Assembly: GCA_003280185.1 (NCBI GenBank)
Contig: QCFP01000002.1
Coordinates: 14,024-78,023 of the forward strand
DNA from: Prochlorococcus sp. AG-363-L02
Lineage (GTDB): Bacteria; Cyanobacteriota; Cyanobacteriia; PCC-6307; Cyanobiaceae
DNA: 64,000 bases
Reading direction: 5' to 3'
Within the stretch, counting starts at the first letter, position 1. The number at the start of each line of letters is the position of its first letter. The notes under the pieces are model-generated. The model ran no database searches. It was given only the letters and a program-made list of their open reading frames with translations, and was not told where the DNA came from. Positions 31,486 through 43,194 of the stretch are shown piece by piece. A program made the position numbers and the translations under genes.

Positions 31486-32157
31486 TTACTGAGTGGACAT
31501 CGCATCATTATTGAATTGCTGTTCAGCAATGATTGTTGCAGAGACTTCATAGAGTTCCTTTGCAATTTTGTGGCTGATTGTGAATGTATTGATTCCCTCT
31601 GAAGCCAGTTCAATGATTTCTTTTGGGTTGCGTATGCTTGCTACTAAAAGTTTGCATGTGCTCCCTAGGCCATCTAATACTTTTTGCATTCTTTTGAGTT
31701 CTTGAATCCCATCAACGCCAAGATCGTTTATTCGACCTAGGTAAGGGGCTATGTAACTTGCTCCAAGCCCTGATGCAATAATTATTTGTTTAGCGTCGTA
31801 GCACGCTGTCAGAGTGACTGAGATACCTTTTTCGATTAGTACCTTTGCGGCTTGACTGCCAGTAAAAGTTACAGGAATTTTGACGTATATTTTTAGTTGT
31901 TTTGTTTTTAAGAGGTCTAATTGGGATCCGCATAGGACAAGTTCCCTTTGACTTCTTCCCCAGGCTTGTAGATGAAGCTCTTTATATCCTAATGATTCCG
32001 CATGCTTAGCTAGTTTCTTTAATTGTTCAATTCGACATGACTGTTTTGCACGACGGAGTAGAGAGGGATTTGTTGTGATCCCCGAAAACAGCCCTGTTGA
32101 TGTTAGTTCTTCCCAAACTTTTGGGTCTCCATTATCTATAAGCAGCTGCAAACTCAT
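31486..32157 (-). CDS. Transaldolase-like/fructose-6-phosphate aldolase family protein
   Basis: A 223-residue TalC/FSA-size protein of the transaldolase family. The N-terminal 'FSGITTNPSLLRRA' and the Schiff-base lysine segment 'IYVKIPVTFTG' are clear, as is the later 'KLLVASIRNPKEI'. Its size separates it from the main pentose-phosphate transaldolase. Substrate preference cannot be read from the sequence. It is convergent with the PSRP-3 gene, with 25 bp between the stops. Confidence 0.86.
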   Translation of the reverse strand: MSLQLLIDNGDPKVWEELTSTGLFSGITTNPSLLRRAKQSCRIEQLKKLAKHAESLGYKELHLQAWGRSQRELVLCGSQLDLLKTKQLKIYVKIPVTFTGSQAAKVLIEKGISVTLTACYDAKQIIIASGLGASYIAPYLGRINDLGVDGIQELKRMQKVLDGLGSTCKLLVASIRNPKEIIELASEGINTFTISHKIAKELYEVSATIIAEQQFNNDAMSTQ

Positions 32158-32195
32158 TTATTGAAAACAATTTTTGAGGAACTCTCTTTTGTTGT

Positions 32196-32609
32196 TTATT
32201 GGCGTTCGTTTCTTGTTGCTTGAGCTCTTGCACGGGCCCTGTTGAGATTTTGTTGTGCCTTTAATTTGTCCGTTGATGTTGGTTGGTCTGCCTGTTTATT
32301 GAATTCTGCTTTGGCTTTTTCTAGCTCCAAATCAGCAGAGTTTGTATCTATATCACTTCCTAGCTCTGCTCCGTTAACTAAAACCGTTACATCATCATTC
32401 TCTACCTCAGCAAAACCACCCATTAACGCTATTGAATCCCACTTGCCATTGGCCAGCACCCTTAAAACCCCTATATCAATAGCAGTAACCAAAGAGATAT
32501 GCCCTGGAAGGATTCCTATTAAACCAGTGGTGCTAGGAAGAATCACCTCGTCGGCAGTGCCGTCGAAAACGCTCTTGTCGGGCGCCAGCACTCTGAGGGT
32601 GAGGGTCAT
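32196..32609 (-). CDS. atpC: ATP synthase F1 subunit epsilon
   Basis: A 137-residue epsilon subunit with the beta-sandwich 'MTLTLRVLAPDKSVFDGTAD' and 'VILPSTTGLIGILPGHISLV' (ILPGHISLV), then a helical C-terminus rich in charged residues that can regulate rotation. It follows atpD by 84 bp. In cyanobacteria beta and epsilon lie in a locus apart from the main operon, as here. The symbol is the one commonly used for epsilon. Confidence 0.96.
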   Translation of the reverse strand: MTLTLRVLAPDKSVFDGTADEVILPSTTGLIGILPGHISLVTAIDIGVLRVLANGKWDSIALMGGFAEVENDDVTVLVNGAELGSDIDTNSADLELEKAKAEFNKQADQPTSTDKLKAQQNLNRARARAQATRNERQ

Positions 32610-32693
32610 TTTGAAAAAGATTTAAGTGGAATTGGAGAAGCTTGATGGAGCATCTTTTCTAGGAAAGATGCTTTTAATTTGGAGTTTAGACCT

Positions 32694-34223
<1,530 letters not shown>

Positions 34224-34307
34224 TTACCACCGCAAGGTACAAGCTTGCTAAAGGTACGGTCACCCGCACAGGTCGGCTATGGTCGCCCAGCTGTTGTAGG
34301 ACATAGG

Positions 34308-34334
34308 TTGGCGGTCTTCGGTGTTGAGTGCTAA
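34308..34334 (+). promoter_or_regulatory. Degenerate CIRCE-like operator upstream of groES
   Basis: TTGGCGGTC (34308-34316), nine bases, then GAGTGCTAA (34326-34334). The right arm is a perfect CIRCE half; the left arm matches the canonical TTAGCACTC at 6 of 9 positions. Spacing is the canonical 9 nt. It lies 57 bp before the groES ATG, which fits HrcA repression of groESL. The poor left arm leaves room for doubt. Confidence 0.65.
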
Positions 34335-34390
34335 CTCGCTCCCGTTGGCGGCGTTTAAGCGCCCACGTTGTTGCTCTTTAATCCCCCCCT

Positions 34391-34702
34391 ATGGCTGCTG
34401 TTTCTCTCAGCGTCTCCACTGTTAAGCCACTTGGAGACCGCATTTTTGTAAAAGTATCTGAATCTGAGGAGAAGACTGCTGGAGGCATTCTTTTGCCTGA
34501 TACTGCTAAGGAAAAGCCTCAGGTTGGTGAGGTTGCACAGGTTGGTCCAGGCAAAAGAAATGATGATGGTTCTCGTCAGTCTCCAGAGGTTGGAATTGGC
34601 GACAAAGTTCTTTACAGCAAGTATGCAGGAACTGACATCAAGCTTGGTAGTGATGAGTATGTTCTTTTGTCAGAAAAAGACATCTTGGCTGTAGTTAATT
34701 GA
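34391..34702 (+). CDS. groES: Co-chaperonin GroES
   Basis: A 103-residue Cpn10. '[21 protein letters not shown]' ([11 protein letters not shown]) opens the fold, followed by the mobile loop '[17 protein letters not shown]' that touches GroEL. It caps the chaperonin ring for ATP-dependent folding. It is 56 bp upstream of groEL and under the CIRCE-like element. Confidence 0.98.
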   Translation: MAAVSLSVSTVKPLGDRIFVKVSESEEKTAGGILLPDTAKEKPQVGEVAQVGPGKRNDDGSRQSPEVGIGDKVLYSKYAGTDIKLGSDEYVLLSEKDILAVVN

Positions 34703-34710
34703 TCTTCTGA

Positions 34711-36393
<1,683 letters not shown>

Positions 36394-36420
36394 TGAATTT
36401 CTCTCATCAATAAAAGATAA

Positions 36421-36451
36421 AAAAGGACCGGTTTTCCACCGGTCCTTTTTT
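36421..36451 (+). terminator. Strong intrinsic terminator after groEL
   Basis: AAAAGGACCGG pairs with CCGGTCCTTTT around a TTTTCCA loop, giving a stem of about 11 bp with a T-run. It is also A-rich upstream, so it could stop transcripts from both sides. It begins 27 bp after the groEL stop. Confidence 0.92.
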
Positions 36452-36599
36452 ATTCATTCACTCACCCTCAATTAGGAAAATCAGGAGTCATATTTCTGCT
36501 GGGTATTTTTTAGCTAAGCTAATAATTTTACAGAAAAAGTATATTTTTGCTAAGATTTAAGTGAGGCTTTTTGAGCATTATTAAGTCGTAAAGGGTTTT

Positions 36600-36830
36600 C
36601 TAGCTTAGCCATCCTGCGCTGAGGATTATTGCTAGGCTCAGGAAAATAGCCAAAAATATCCAGGTGACTCTATTTAGGGTTGCTTCCGCACTGCTGGCGC
36701 TCGTAAACATTGTACTTCCACTAGCAGCTAGTCCGCCCATGCCATCACCTTTTGGGCTGTGAAGTAAAACTAATAAGATTAGGAGCACTCCAGATGCTGC
36801 CCATACCCAGGTAAGAATTGAAGTAATCAT
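36600..36830 (-). CDS. secG: Protein translocase subunit SecG
   Basis: A 76-residue protein with two membrane segments (about residues 4-22 and 52-74) joined by 'LLHSPKGDGMGGLAASGS', the SecG family core. It assists the SecYE channel. It follows gpmI by 58 bp on the same strand. Confidence 0.93.
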   Translation of the reverse strand: MITSILTWVWAASGVLLILLVLLHSPKGDGMGGLAASGSTMFTSASSAEATLNRVTWIFLAIFLSLAIILSAGWLS

Positions 36831-36888
36831 AATGAATTAATTTTATCAATCATTGGTTTGCTTTGCCTGAGAGACAAACATATTTTAT

Positions 36889-38523
36889 TCAGACTGGCTG
36901 AGCTAATTTAGGGTTAATTGTTACTGTAGGACTAATTTCAATTAGTGAGAGTCCTGTCATCTCAACTGGTTTTGGTAGTCCTAGAAGTTGAAGGATTGTT
37001 GGAGCAATATCTGCTAACCCTCCACCGGTCCTTAATTGAATTGAATTGCCTTGCCCTATGACTTTTCTTTTTTCTCCTTCAATAAGGATTACTGGAACAG
37101 GATTTGTAGTATGTGCAGTCCATGCTTGACCGTCAGGCCCTTCCATAAGCTCTGCATTTCCATGGTCAGCAGTAATTAATAATGCTCCACTCATTTTCCC
37201 CGTTGAATCCAATAGTCTTCCAAGACATTTATCGACAGTAGAGATAGCTTGTTGAGTTGCGCCCATAATGCCTGTATGACCAACCATATCTGGGTTTGCA
37301 TAATTAATCACAACTAGAGAATAAAGTCCACTTTCAATTGCTTTGGTGCAGCTATCTGTAAGGGCTTCTGCAGACATGGCTGGTGATAAGTCATATGTAG
37401 CGACTCGCGGAGAAGGAACCAGGTGTCTGTCTTCTCCTTCCAGAGGTTGTTCGATCCCGCCATTTAAGAAATATGTTACATGCGGGTATTTTTCTGTTTC
37501 TGCTGTCCTGTATTGACGAAGCCCATGTTCAGAGATGACTTGACCGAGAAGGTTCTCGAGAGGGTCTGGAGGGAAGACGACATCAACATTTAGGTTTGCT
37601 TCATACTGGGTGAATGTGACGATGTTGAGTTCAGGTTGGGAATCACGAGGAAATTCAGAAAAGCTTTCAGCTGTTAGGGCTTGTAAAAGTTGTCGAGCAC
37701 GATCTGGACGAAAATTGAATATCACCAGTCCATCTCCATCTTCAAGAGAGTCTTTTGAGAGCTTTATAGGCTCAATAAATTCGTCTGTAACTCCTTCTGC
37801 ATAGCTTTTCTCTAGCAATTCTTTAGGAGATTCGTTTTTAACAGTTATTTGAGGATTTGTGAGTAGATTGTATGCCTTTTGCGTTCTCTCCCATCGATGA
37901 TCACGGTCCATTGCCCAATACCTACCACACATGCTGGCTAATTTGCCTACTCCTGTTAGAGCAATTACTTCTTGAATTTGCTCAAGATAATAGGCAGAAC
38001 TTTTTGTTGGAGTATCGCGGCCATCAGTGATGGCATGGACAATAACTTTTTGGAGACCGGTTGCACTAGCCCATTTCAATAGACCGAAAAGATGATTGAG
38101 ATGACTATGTACTCCACCATCTGAACAGAGTCCTAAAAGATGCAAGGTTTTGCCGGATTGCCTTAATTTTCTTGCAAGATTGGAAAGTGCTTTCGTTTCA
38201 CCTAGCCTTTGATTTTCTACAGTTTTTGTAATTCTTACTAATTCTTGCTGAATTATTCTCCCAGCCCCGATGGTTAGGTGCCCTACCTCAGAGTTGCCCA
38301 TTTGTTCTTCTGGCAGGCCTACGTCTTCTCCACTTGCTTGGATAAGAGTGTGTGGGTAGGCATGCCACAAGGAATCCATTATTGGAGTATTGGCAGTCTT
38401 AATTGCATTGTGATCGGAGTTTTCGCTGTAACCCCAGCCATCAAGAATCGCCAATACAACAGGCGCTACTTGCTCGGAACTTATTGATCTCCTGAGCTGA
38501 TTTTGGGCATTTTGATCAGCCAA
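36889..38523 (-). CDS. gpmI: 2,3-bisphosphoglycerate-independent phosphoglycerate mutase
   Basis: A 544-residue alkaline phosphatase-superfamily enzyme converting 3- to 2-phosphoglycerate with two Mn2+ ions. Visible motifs are '[12 protein letters not shown]', the phosphoserine loop '[15 protein letters not shown]', '[12 protein letters not shown]' and '[12 protein letters not shown]'. Length and motifs are standard. The gene is upstream of secG. Confidence 0.97.
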   Translation of the reverse strand: MADQNAQNQLRRSISSEQVAPVVLAILDGWGYSENSDHNAIKTANTPIMDSLWHAYPHTLIQASGEDVGLPEEQMGNSEVGHLTIGAGRIIQQELVRITKTVENQRLGETKALSNLARKLRQSGKTLHLLGLCSDGGVHSHLNHLFGLLKWASATGLQKVIVHAITDGRDTPTKSSAYYLEQIQEVIALTGVGKLASMCGRYWAMDRDHRWERTQKAYNLLTNPQITVKNESPKELLEKSYAEGVTDEFIEPIKLSKDSLEDGDGLVIFNFRPDRARQLLQALTAESFSEFPRDSQPELNIVTFTQYEANLNVDVVFPPDPLENLLGQVISEHGLRQYRTAETEKYPHVTYFLNGGIEQPLEGEDRHLVPSPRVATYDLSPAMSAEALTDSCTKAIESGLYSLVVINYANPDMVGHTGIMGATQQAISTVDKCLGRLLDSTGKMSGALLITADHGNAELMEGPDGQAWTAHTTNPVPVILIEGEKRKVIGQGNSIQLRTGGGLADIAPTILQLLGLPKPVEMTGLSLIEISPTVTINPKLAQPV

Positions 38524-38669
38524 GCTTCCTTGATGTGCTGTTTCTAATTATCAAACTACTTCTTTTGGGGCCTTAGATATGGAATTGTTTTCACTTCTGT
38601 CAGGTTTTGCGCATCCTTTGCTTTTGCCTAAGAAAGGATGCGCATAAAATTTCCTTGAGGGGACTAAAA

Positions 38670-39212
38670 ATGCCTGAGGAAAACAGAGAAGCAAGAGTCG
38701 AGATACTTTCCTCAGAAGAGTTGGGAAGAACTCTTGCGCGTCTTGCTTGCCAAGTCTTTGAGACAGTAACTGATAGTAAGGAACTAATTTTGTTGGGTAT
38801 TCCAACTAGAGGAATTCATCTCTCAAGAGTTTTAGCTTTGCAGCTTGAGAAACTTACGGGCCATAAGATAGATCAAGGTAGTGTTGATCCAACTTTTCAT
38901 CGGGATGACATTGGCAGAATCGGCAAAAGGATGGCCCAACCCAATGATTTACCTCCAACAATAGAAGGTAGGCAGATTGTTTTAGTAGATGATGTGATTT
39001 TTACCGGTCGAACAATAAGAGCATCTTTGGAAGCATTGCAGGCTTGGGGAAGGCCAAAGAGGGTTATGTTGCTTGTAATGGTTGATAGGGGCCATAGGGA
39101 AGTACCTGTTCAGCCGGATTTCTGTGGTCGAATAGTCCCTACTCGTAGGACCGAAAATATTGAATTGCGCCTTAAAGATTTAGATGAAGAAGAAGGGGTC
39201 TATCTTTGTTGA
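38670..39212 (+). CDS. pyrR: PyrR-type pyrimidine regulator/uracil phosphoribosyltransferase
   Basis: About 180 residues with the PRPP-binding loop 'IVLVDDVIFTGRTIRASLEAL' (VDDVIFTGRTIR) and 'LGIPTRGIHLSRVLA'. It binds pyr mRNA in Gram-positives and can act as a uracil phosphoribosyltransferase. In cyanobacteria, where no pyr attenuator is obvious, the enzymatic role may dominate. The ATG at 38670 (MPEENREARVEI) gives the family length. The longer frame from 38607 is not supported. Confidence 0.9.
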   Translation: MPEENREARVEILSSEELGRTLARLACQVFETVTDSKELILLGIPTRGIHLSRVLALQLEKLTGHKIDQGSVDPTFHRDDIGRIGKRMAQPNDLPPTIEGRQIVLVDDVIFTGRTIRASLEALQAWGRPKRVMLLVMVDRGHREVPVQPDFCGRIVPTRRTENIELRLKDLDEEEGVYLC

Positions 39213-39239
39213 AAGAAACACTTATAGAGGTTTTGGAGA

Positions 39240-40853
39240 TCATCGCACTGTAGATAGGTATTTGGGGCCAATCTTCTTTCCAGTACGTAAGTCTTCCCCT
39301 TCTAGTATTAATTTCGCTTCTTCGTTGATTCTGAACTGAAGCTTTAGGCAATCTTCGCCAGGTTGGGCATTAGGGTTAAGAGATAGAGAGATTGCTTCTT
39401 TTGGCAAAGCAGAAATAAGAGGTTCATCTGAGAGTGATTTAATACTTGGCATTCCTTTGTTATAAATAACTTCATGATTTCCTTGGTTCTCGGGTTCCCC
39501 AAGAAGAATCTCTAGATTTGATTGATTTAGATGGCTCGCCGCAAGAACTATCTCTAGATTCTTAGTGGTTGGCCAAGTTTGACCTCTTACAAATAAAGGA
39601 TGCCATATATGTTTTTCACTTCGTTGTTCCCAAATACGAAGTGAAATACCTCGCTGAAGTACATCTCTTACTTGAACACCTGGTGTTAGTCCCAAGGCTC
39701 CAATTGCCACAGCCTGAATAGGTGGAGGGGTAATTAATGGAGCTGGCTTTGTAGTGTTTTTTAACCATTCTTTTAGGACAAGAACCCTTGATCCTCCTCC
39801 AACGGCAATCACCCCATGAATGTTATTAAGATTGCATCCATTTCTTCTACCACCAGAAAGTGTTTCTTCTAGAAGTTTACTTAAAGTAGTGAGTAATTCT
39901 CTTTTGACTAGTAACTCATTAAGATCATTAATGTTGAGCTTTAGAGGAGTCCCTTTTAGTGTTTTTTTGTTCATAACTATTTCAGTAAGTATTTCCGAAC
40001 TTTTAAGGTTTGAGTTGCTTAGACGGCATTTGAGTCTCTCTGCTCCATTTAGCAGGTCTTCGGAAAGAATGTTGTCTGGATATAGGTGATTTGCAATCCA
40101 TCTATCTAGATCTCTACCTCCTAGACGAATCCCAGACTTGCCAAGAACTTTTGCGGTACGAATATTTTGTCGACTTTTGTCAAAGAGATTTTCTCCATTG
40201 AATCTAATTAACTCTGCAATTGGTGCGATTTTTCCTTCTCCCCCCTCAATTGCAACTAGAGAGATGTCTATTGTGCTTCCGCCAAAATCACAAACAAGAA
40301 TTTTGGACCCATGAGGCATTCCTGCTCCTAAGGCAGCAGCCGTGGGCTCATCAACAATGGCAATTTCTTTCACAGGAAGCTGAGAACATACTTTGTTAAG
40401 CCAGGTTCTGTATGCACGGTAGCTTTCTATGGGTGTAGTAAGAACGAGCCTTTTAACCTCAATGTTTTTTGGTAAATGCTTCCAAATCTCTTTTAAAAGT
40501 ATTTCCCCTGATTGTTCTGGAGAAAGCAGTTTCTCCTTTTGTGATTCTTCATGAGGCTTTCCTATCCACCTTTTGAAATCTCTAAAAAGATGCGGATCAT
40601 TTTGCCCATACAGTCCTGAAGAAATGATTTGATTCCCGACTAATAAGTTTGGAACACTGTTTGGGTTGTACCAAACAAGGCTAGGGATCTCACCCTTAAT
40701 TCTAGAAAGAGGTGGAATGTCAAGTAGGCGAGGCCGACTTTCTCTTTCTCCTTGGAATGCGACAACTGTTGTTGTATTCCCAAGGTCTATCGCAAGAGTG
40801 CCACTCTGCTTTGAAATCTGAAGCTTTTCCTCTGTCCTTGGTGACATGCTCAC
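39240..40853 (-). CDS. Divergent Hsp70/DnaK-like protein
   Basis: A 537-residue protein with the actin-like ATPase core of Hsp70: phosphate 1 'GTLAIDLGNTTTVVAF', 'IVDEPTAAALGAGMP', phosphate 2 'ILVCDFGGSTIDISLV' and adenosine loop 'GVIAVGGGSRVLVLKEWL'. The substrate-binding part is shorter and divergent, and no EEVD-like tail is present. It is one of the extra Hsp70 relatives of cyanobacteria rather than the main DnaK. Its client is unknown. Confidence 0.87.
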   Translation of the reverse strand: MSMSPRTEEKLQISKQSGTLAIDLGNTTTVVAFQGERESRPRLLDIPPLSRIKGEIPSLVWYNPNSVPNLLVGNQIISSGLYGQNDPHLFRDFKRWIGKPHEESQKEKLLSPEQSGEILLKEIWKHLPKNIEVKRLVLTTPIESYRAYRTWLNKVCSQLPVKEIAIVDEPTAAALGAGMPHGSKILVCDFGGSTIDISLVAIEGGEGKIAPIAELIRFNGENLFDKSRQNIRTAKVLGKSGIRLGGRDLDRWIANHLYPDNILSEDLLNGAERLKCRLSNSNLKSSEILTEIVMNKKTLKGTPLKLNINDLNELLVKRELLTTLSKLLEETLSGGRRNGCNLNNIHGVIAVGGGSRVLVLKEWLKNTTKPAPLITPPPIQAVAIGALGLTPGVQVRDVLQRGISLRIWEQRSEKHIWHPLFVRGQTWPTTKNLEIVLAASHLNQSNLEILLGEPENQGNHEVIYNKGMPSIKSLSDEPLISALPKEAISLSLNPNAQPGEDCLKLQFRINEEAKLILEGEDLRTGKKIGPKYLSTVR

Positions 40854-40894
40854 GAGTATTGCCAGGTTGTGTTTGTAAGAAGTTAGTTTTGCTT

Positions 40895-41179
40895 ATGGAT
40901 AAGCTTCAACAGCTTGTTTTTTCCTTTTACAGAGAAAATCTAAATCTTCAGGAACAACTTGAACCACTACGTTATTGCAGGATGACTAGGAGTTGGGGAA
41001 CTATACGTGTTGAATGCTTGGATGTTGAGCATTTGGAGGTAGTCAGTGATTTAGTGGGCTATATAAGGCCGCCTTTAGCAGCTTTAGGTCTTGGTAGGAA
41101 GATTGTTTTGAGGTCACCAGGTTCCATTCAAAGGTCTTATCCCATCAAAATTCCTTTTCATAGTGATCTTCTCGCTTAA
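40895..41179 (+). CDS. Conserved cyanobacterial hypothetical protein
   Basis: A 94-residue protein starting MDKLQQLVFSFYRENLNLQEQ; the C-terminal part is basic and Pro-rich. The ATG at 40895 avoids antisense overlap with the Hsp70-like gene, which starts at 40853 on the other strand. A longer frame reaching back to 40712 is not believed. It leads a plus-strand group with rpoZ and a DUF1818 gene. No function recognised. Confidence 0.72.
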   Translation: MDKLQQLVFSFYRENLNLQEQLEPLRYCRMTRSWGTIRVECLDVEHLEVVSDLVGYIRPPLAALGLGRKIVLRSPGSIQRSYPIKIPFHSDLLA

Positions 41180-41226
41180 AAAGAAAGCCTCTGTCAATTA
41201 AAATAATTAAAAACAGGTGCTCCTAA

Positions 41227-41454
41227 GTGCTCAAAGCAAGTGTCGATTCACAGGATCTAGCAGCCAGAGGTGAGAGCCTAATTCGGCATTCTCCTAATCG
41301 CTATCTCACTACTGTTCGGATAGCATTTCGAGCCAAGCAAAGGAGATTTGATGATTTTGATGGTCTTTTAGAGGAATCCAGTATCAAGCCAGTTCATAGA
41401 GCCATTGTTGAATTAAGTGATGAGCAGGATCAGCCAGATTTGCTTCCTGGCTAA
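41227..41454 (+). CDS. rpoZ: RNA polymerase omega subunit
   Basis: A 75-residue protein starting at GTG. '[20 protein letters not shown]' and '[16 protein letters not shown]' match cyanobacterial omega. The subunit helps assemble the split beta-prime subunit and influences sigma factor binding. Its stop is 4 bp before the next gene. Confidence 0.92.
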   Translation: MLKASVDSQDLAARGESLIRHSPNRYLTTVRIAFRAKQRRFDDFDGLLEESSIKPVHRAIVELSDEQDQPDLLPG

Positions 41455-41458
41455 ATAA

Positions 41459-41839
41459 GTGATTCAAAATGAGGGCCCTGGTTGGCGAATATCTCGAGAT
41501 TCAATGCGAGGGGAGTTCCAATTTTTAATTGGAGGTAATGGTTGGGCGTTTGAACTTACAGAACCCGAGTGGTGTGTATTGGTGGCAATAATTTCCGAGC
41601 TAACGAGTCAACACAATCAACTTCAAGACCAATTAATGCCTGAAGAGCTTGTTTCTTTAGAGATTGAGAAGGGAAGCTGGTGGGCTTCCTTAGATGGAGA
41701 CAAAAATGATTGGAGCCTCCAGATTGTTTTTCAGTCAACGGAATCCGGGGTTAGAGGTTTTGAGGCTCATTGGCCAAAGCCATCGGCAAAAGCAGTTGCA
41801 GAAGCTGTGAGAACCATTTGGGATTCTCCTACTGATTAG
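41459..41839 (+). CDS. DUF1818 family protein
   Basis: A 126-residue protein starting at GTG, with 'EGPGWRISRDSMRGEFQFLI' and 'WAFELTEPEWCVL' as family landmarks. DUF1818 is restricted to cyanobacteria and plant plastids, where it is uncharacterised. It follows rpoZ by 4 bp, so they are cotranscribed. Confidence 0.85.
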   Translation: MIQNEGPGWRISRDSMRGEFQFLIGGNGWAFELTEPEWCVLVAIISELTSQHNQLQDQLMPEELVSLEIEKGSWWASLDGDKNDWSLQIVFQSTESGVRGFEAHWPKPSAKAVAEAVRTIWDSPTD

Positions 41840-41884
41840 CGAGACTTATTAATAGCTTGTTAACGATATTCCCCTGACTTTTAC

Positions 41885-42083
41885 TTGTTATTGCACAGCT
41901 TTTCCACAGCTTCTTACCTTCGCGACCTTTTTATGGCTAGAACATGTGGAAAAAGGATCTAGAGAGTGTTTTCCTCTTGACTTAAATCATGAATCCATCC
42001 CTTTAGGGATGGAGATGCAGCGTCATGCTCTAATTACTTTTTCAGCATTGGATTCTCATTTTGAGAATTGCCTAGATCAGTAA
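41885..42083 (+). pseudogene. Possible small frameshifted gene
   Basis: One frame from TTG 41885 reads LLLHSFSTASYLRDLF; the next frame continues WLEHVEKGSRECFPLDL and stops at 42083. Both pieces look protein-like, and deletion of a single A near 41933 would join them into about 65 residues. Without the join, a GTG at 41946 gives a 45-residue ORF. No homologue is known to me. The same bases hold the DnaA-box-like pair, so the coding reading may be accidental. Confidence 0.25.
41900..41953. promoter_or_regulatory. Pair of inverted DnaA-box-like 9-mers
   Basis: TTTTCCACA at 41900-41908 and its exact reverse complement TGTGGAAAA at 41945-41953, 36 bp apart, in the 288-bp gap after the DUF1818 gene. 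TTTTCCACA is the cyanobacterial DnaA-box form. Two boxes are too few for an origin. A DnaA-sensitive promoter or chance are both possible. The same gap has a hairpin, CCATCCC/GGGATGG, at 41995-42012. Confidence 0.35.
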
Positions 42084-42127
42084 AACCACATCTACTTGAC
42101 TGAGGGCAAGAGTTGTGAGGAACTAGT

Positions 42128-42442
42128 GTGACTTCAAGACAAAAGAAGATGCAAAGTTCAGATGTAAGTCCTCTCACCAATGGACTAGTGAATGAAGCTC
42201 CGTTAAATGTTTGCGAGGACTCAAATCAGCAAGTGAATGAAGGAGTTGTTAGCTTTCAGACAGAGTTGCCTGTTGCTTTGCAGTCTGCTATGGCAGCATT
42301 TATTGAACGCTATCCAAATTGGGATCAATACCGTTTAATCCAGGCTGCCCTTGCAGGGTTTTTGGTTCAAAACGGTGCGGTCTCCAGGTCAATTACCCGA
42401 TTGTACGTAGGTAAAATGTTCTCTTGCGATTCTCTGGTGTAG
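42128..42442 (+). CDS. DUF2811 family protein
   Basis: A 104-residue protein starting at GTG. The C-terminal 60 residues ('VSFQTELPVALQSAMAAFIE', 'NWDQYRLIQAALAGFLVQNG') are the DUF2811 domain, a short helical module common in cyanobacteria. The first 40 residues are polar and probably disordered. Function unknown. It is the last plus-strand gene before the EVE locus. Confidence 0.85.
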   Translation: MTSRQKKMQSSDVSPLTNGLVNEAPLNVCEDSNQQVNEGVVSFQTELPVALQSAMAAFIERYPNWDQYRLIQAALAGFLVQNGAVSRSITRLYVGKMFSCDSLV

Positions 42443-42549
42443 CCCTTTTAACTAACGGAACTATGAAGAATTTAGTAATACTTTCACTCTAATTATTGTG
42501 ATATTGGTTAAGCGTAGTCTGATCTTTTTCTATTGAAGTGTATTAGCTC

Positions 42550-43026
42550 CTATATAACTCCACCTAACCTGCTAATTATTTCTATAGCGATTTTATTCTG
42601 TATTGGCATTATAGAAAGCCTGTTACCTTTGCGAAGAAGAGTGAGTTGCTCAGCTGAATATGAAGCCCTTAGTTCTTCTATGGTTAATTTCTTTTCAAAT
42701 TGGCAAATATAGCCCATGCGATTACAATCCCAACGGGGATTTTCCTGTGAGGATTTTGGGTCATAGTATTTTGCATTTGGGTCGAATTGTGTTGGATCAA
42801 TTAAACCTGTTTCCAGCACTTCCATAAGTCCAACTATTCCAGGAGGCTTGCAATTGGAATGATAAAAGAATGCTTTATCTCCTATGGACATTCTTCTCAT
42901 AAAATTCCTTGCTTGGTAGTTACGAATTCCATCCCAAAGAGTTGAAACTTCTTCTTTTAGATGGTTAATGCCATACATCTCAGGCTCGCTCTTCATTAGC
43001 CAATACGAGATATTTTTGTCAGCCAT
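42550..43026 (-). CDS. EVE-domain (PUA-like, Thy28-type) protein
   Basis: A 158-residue single EVE domain. 'ISYWLMKSEPEMYGINHL', 'LWDGIRNYQARNFMR', 'GDKAFFYHSN' and 'GIVGLMEV' are the family landmarks. EVE domains are PUA-like readers of modified bases. The codons for YWLMK (minus strand, 43005-42992) form a block repeated five times to the right, each time as a severed 5' end. The gene therefore appears to be the host of an insertion hotspot. Its promoter and first 11-12 codons would come from the neighbouring cassette. Confidence 0.92.
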   Translation of the reverse strand: MADKNISYWLMKSEPEMYGINHLKEEVSTLWDGIRNYQARNFMRRMSIGDKAFFYHSNCKPPGIVGLMEVLETGLIDPTQFDPNAKYYDPKSSQENPRWDCNRMGYICQFEKKLTIEELRASYSAEQLTLLRKGNRLSIMPIQNKIAIEIISRLGGVI

Positions 43027-43089
43027 TGCGATAAAAGGGGTTAGAAAGCTTTTGGAGGGTTAAAGGCTTGCTGGAATTTTGCTGGAATT
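42992..43089 (-). repeat. EVE-site repeat copy 1 (junction with intact gene)
   Basis: The core TTCATTAGCCAATA (42992-43005) lies inside the EVE gene, whose coding sequence continues to the left. On the right are the start codon (43026-43024) and two exact 11-bp repeats TTGCTGGAATT at 43068-43078 and 43079-43089. There is no 11-bp repeat pair on the left. This is what an attL-like junction would look like. The stretch 43021-43110 closely matches the corresponding part of copy 2. Confidence 0.75.
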
Positions 43090-43194
43090 TGGGCAAGTTT
43101 TCCCTTTTTCTATTCTTGCCCAATTATCTTGTTTATGCTTTCAGTTTTTGCAGGAGCGTTTGGAACTCTGCTCTTTAGCTAGGAGGAATCAACG

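Noticed and set aside
40712..40894. Long upstream extension of the 94-residue gene before rpoZ
   Set aside because: It would run antisense through the conserved N-terminus of the Hsp70-like gene; ATG 40895 gives a compact protein.
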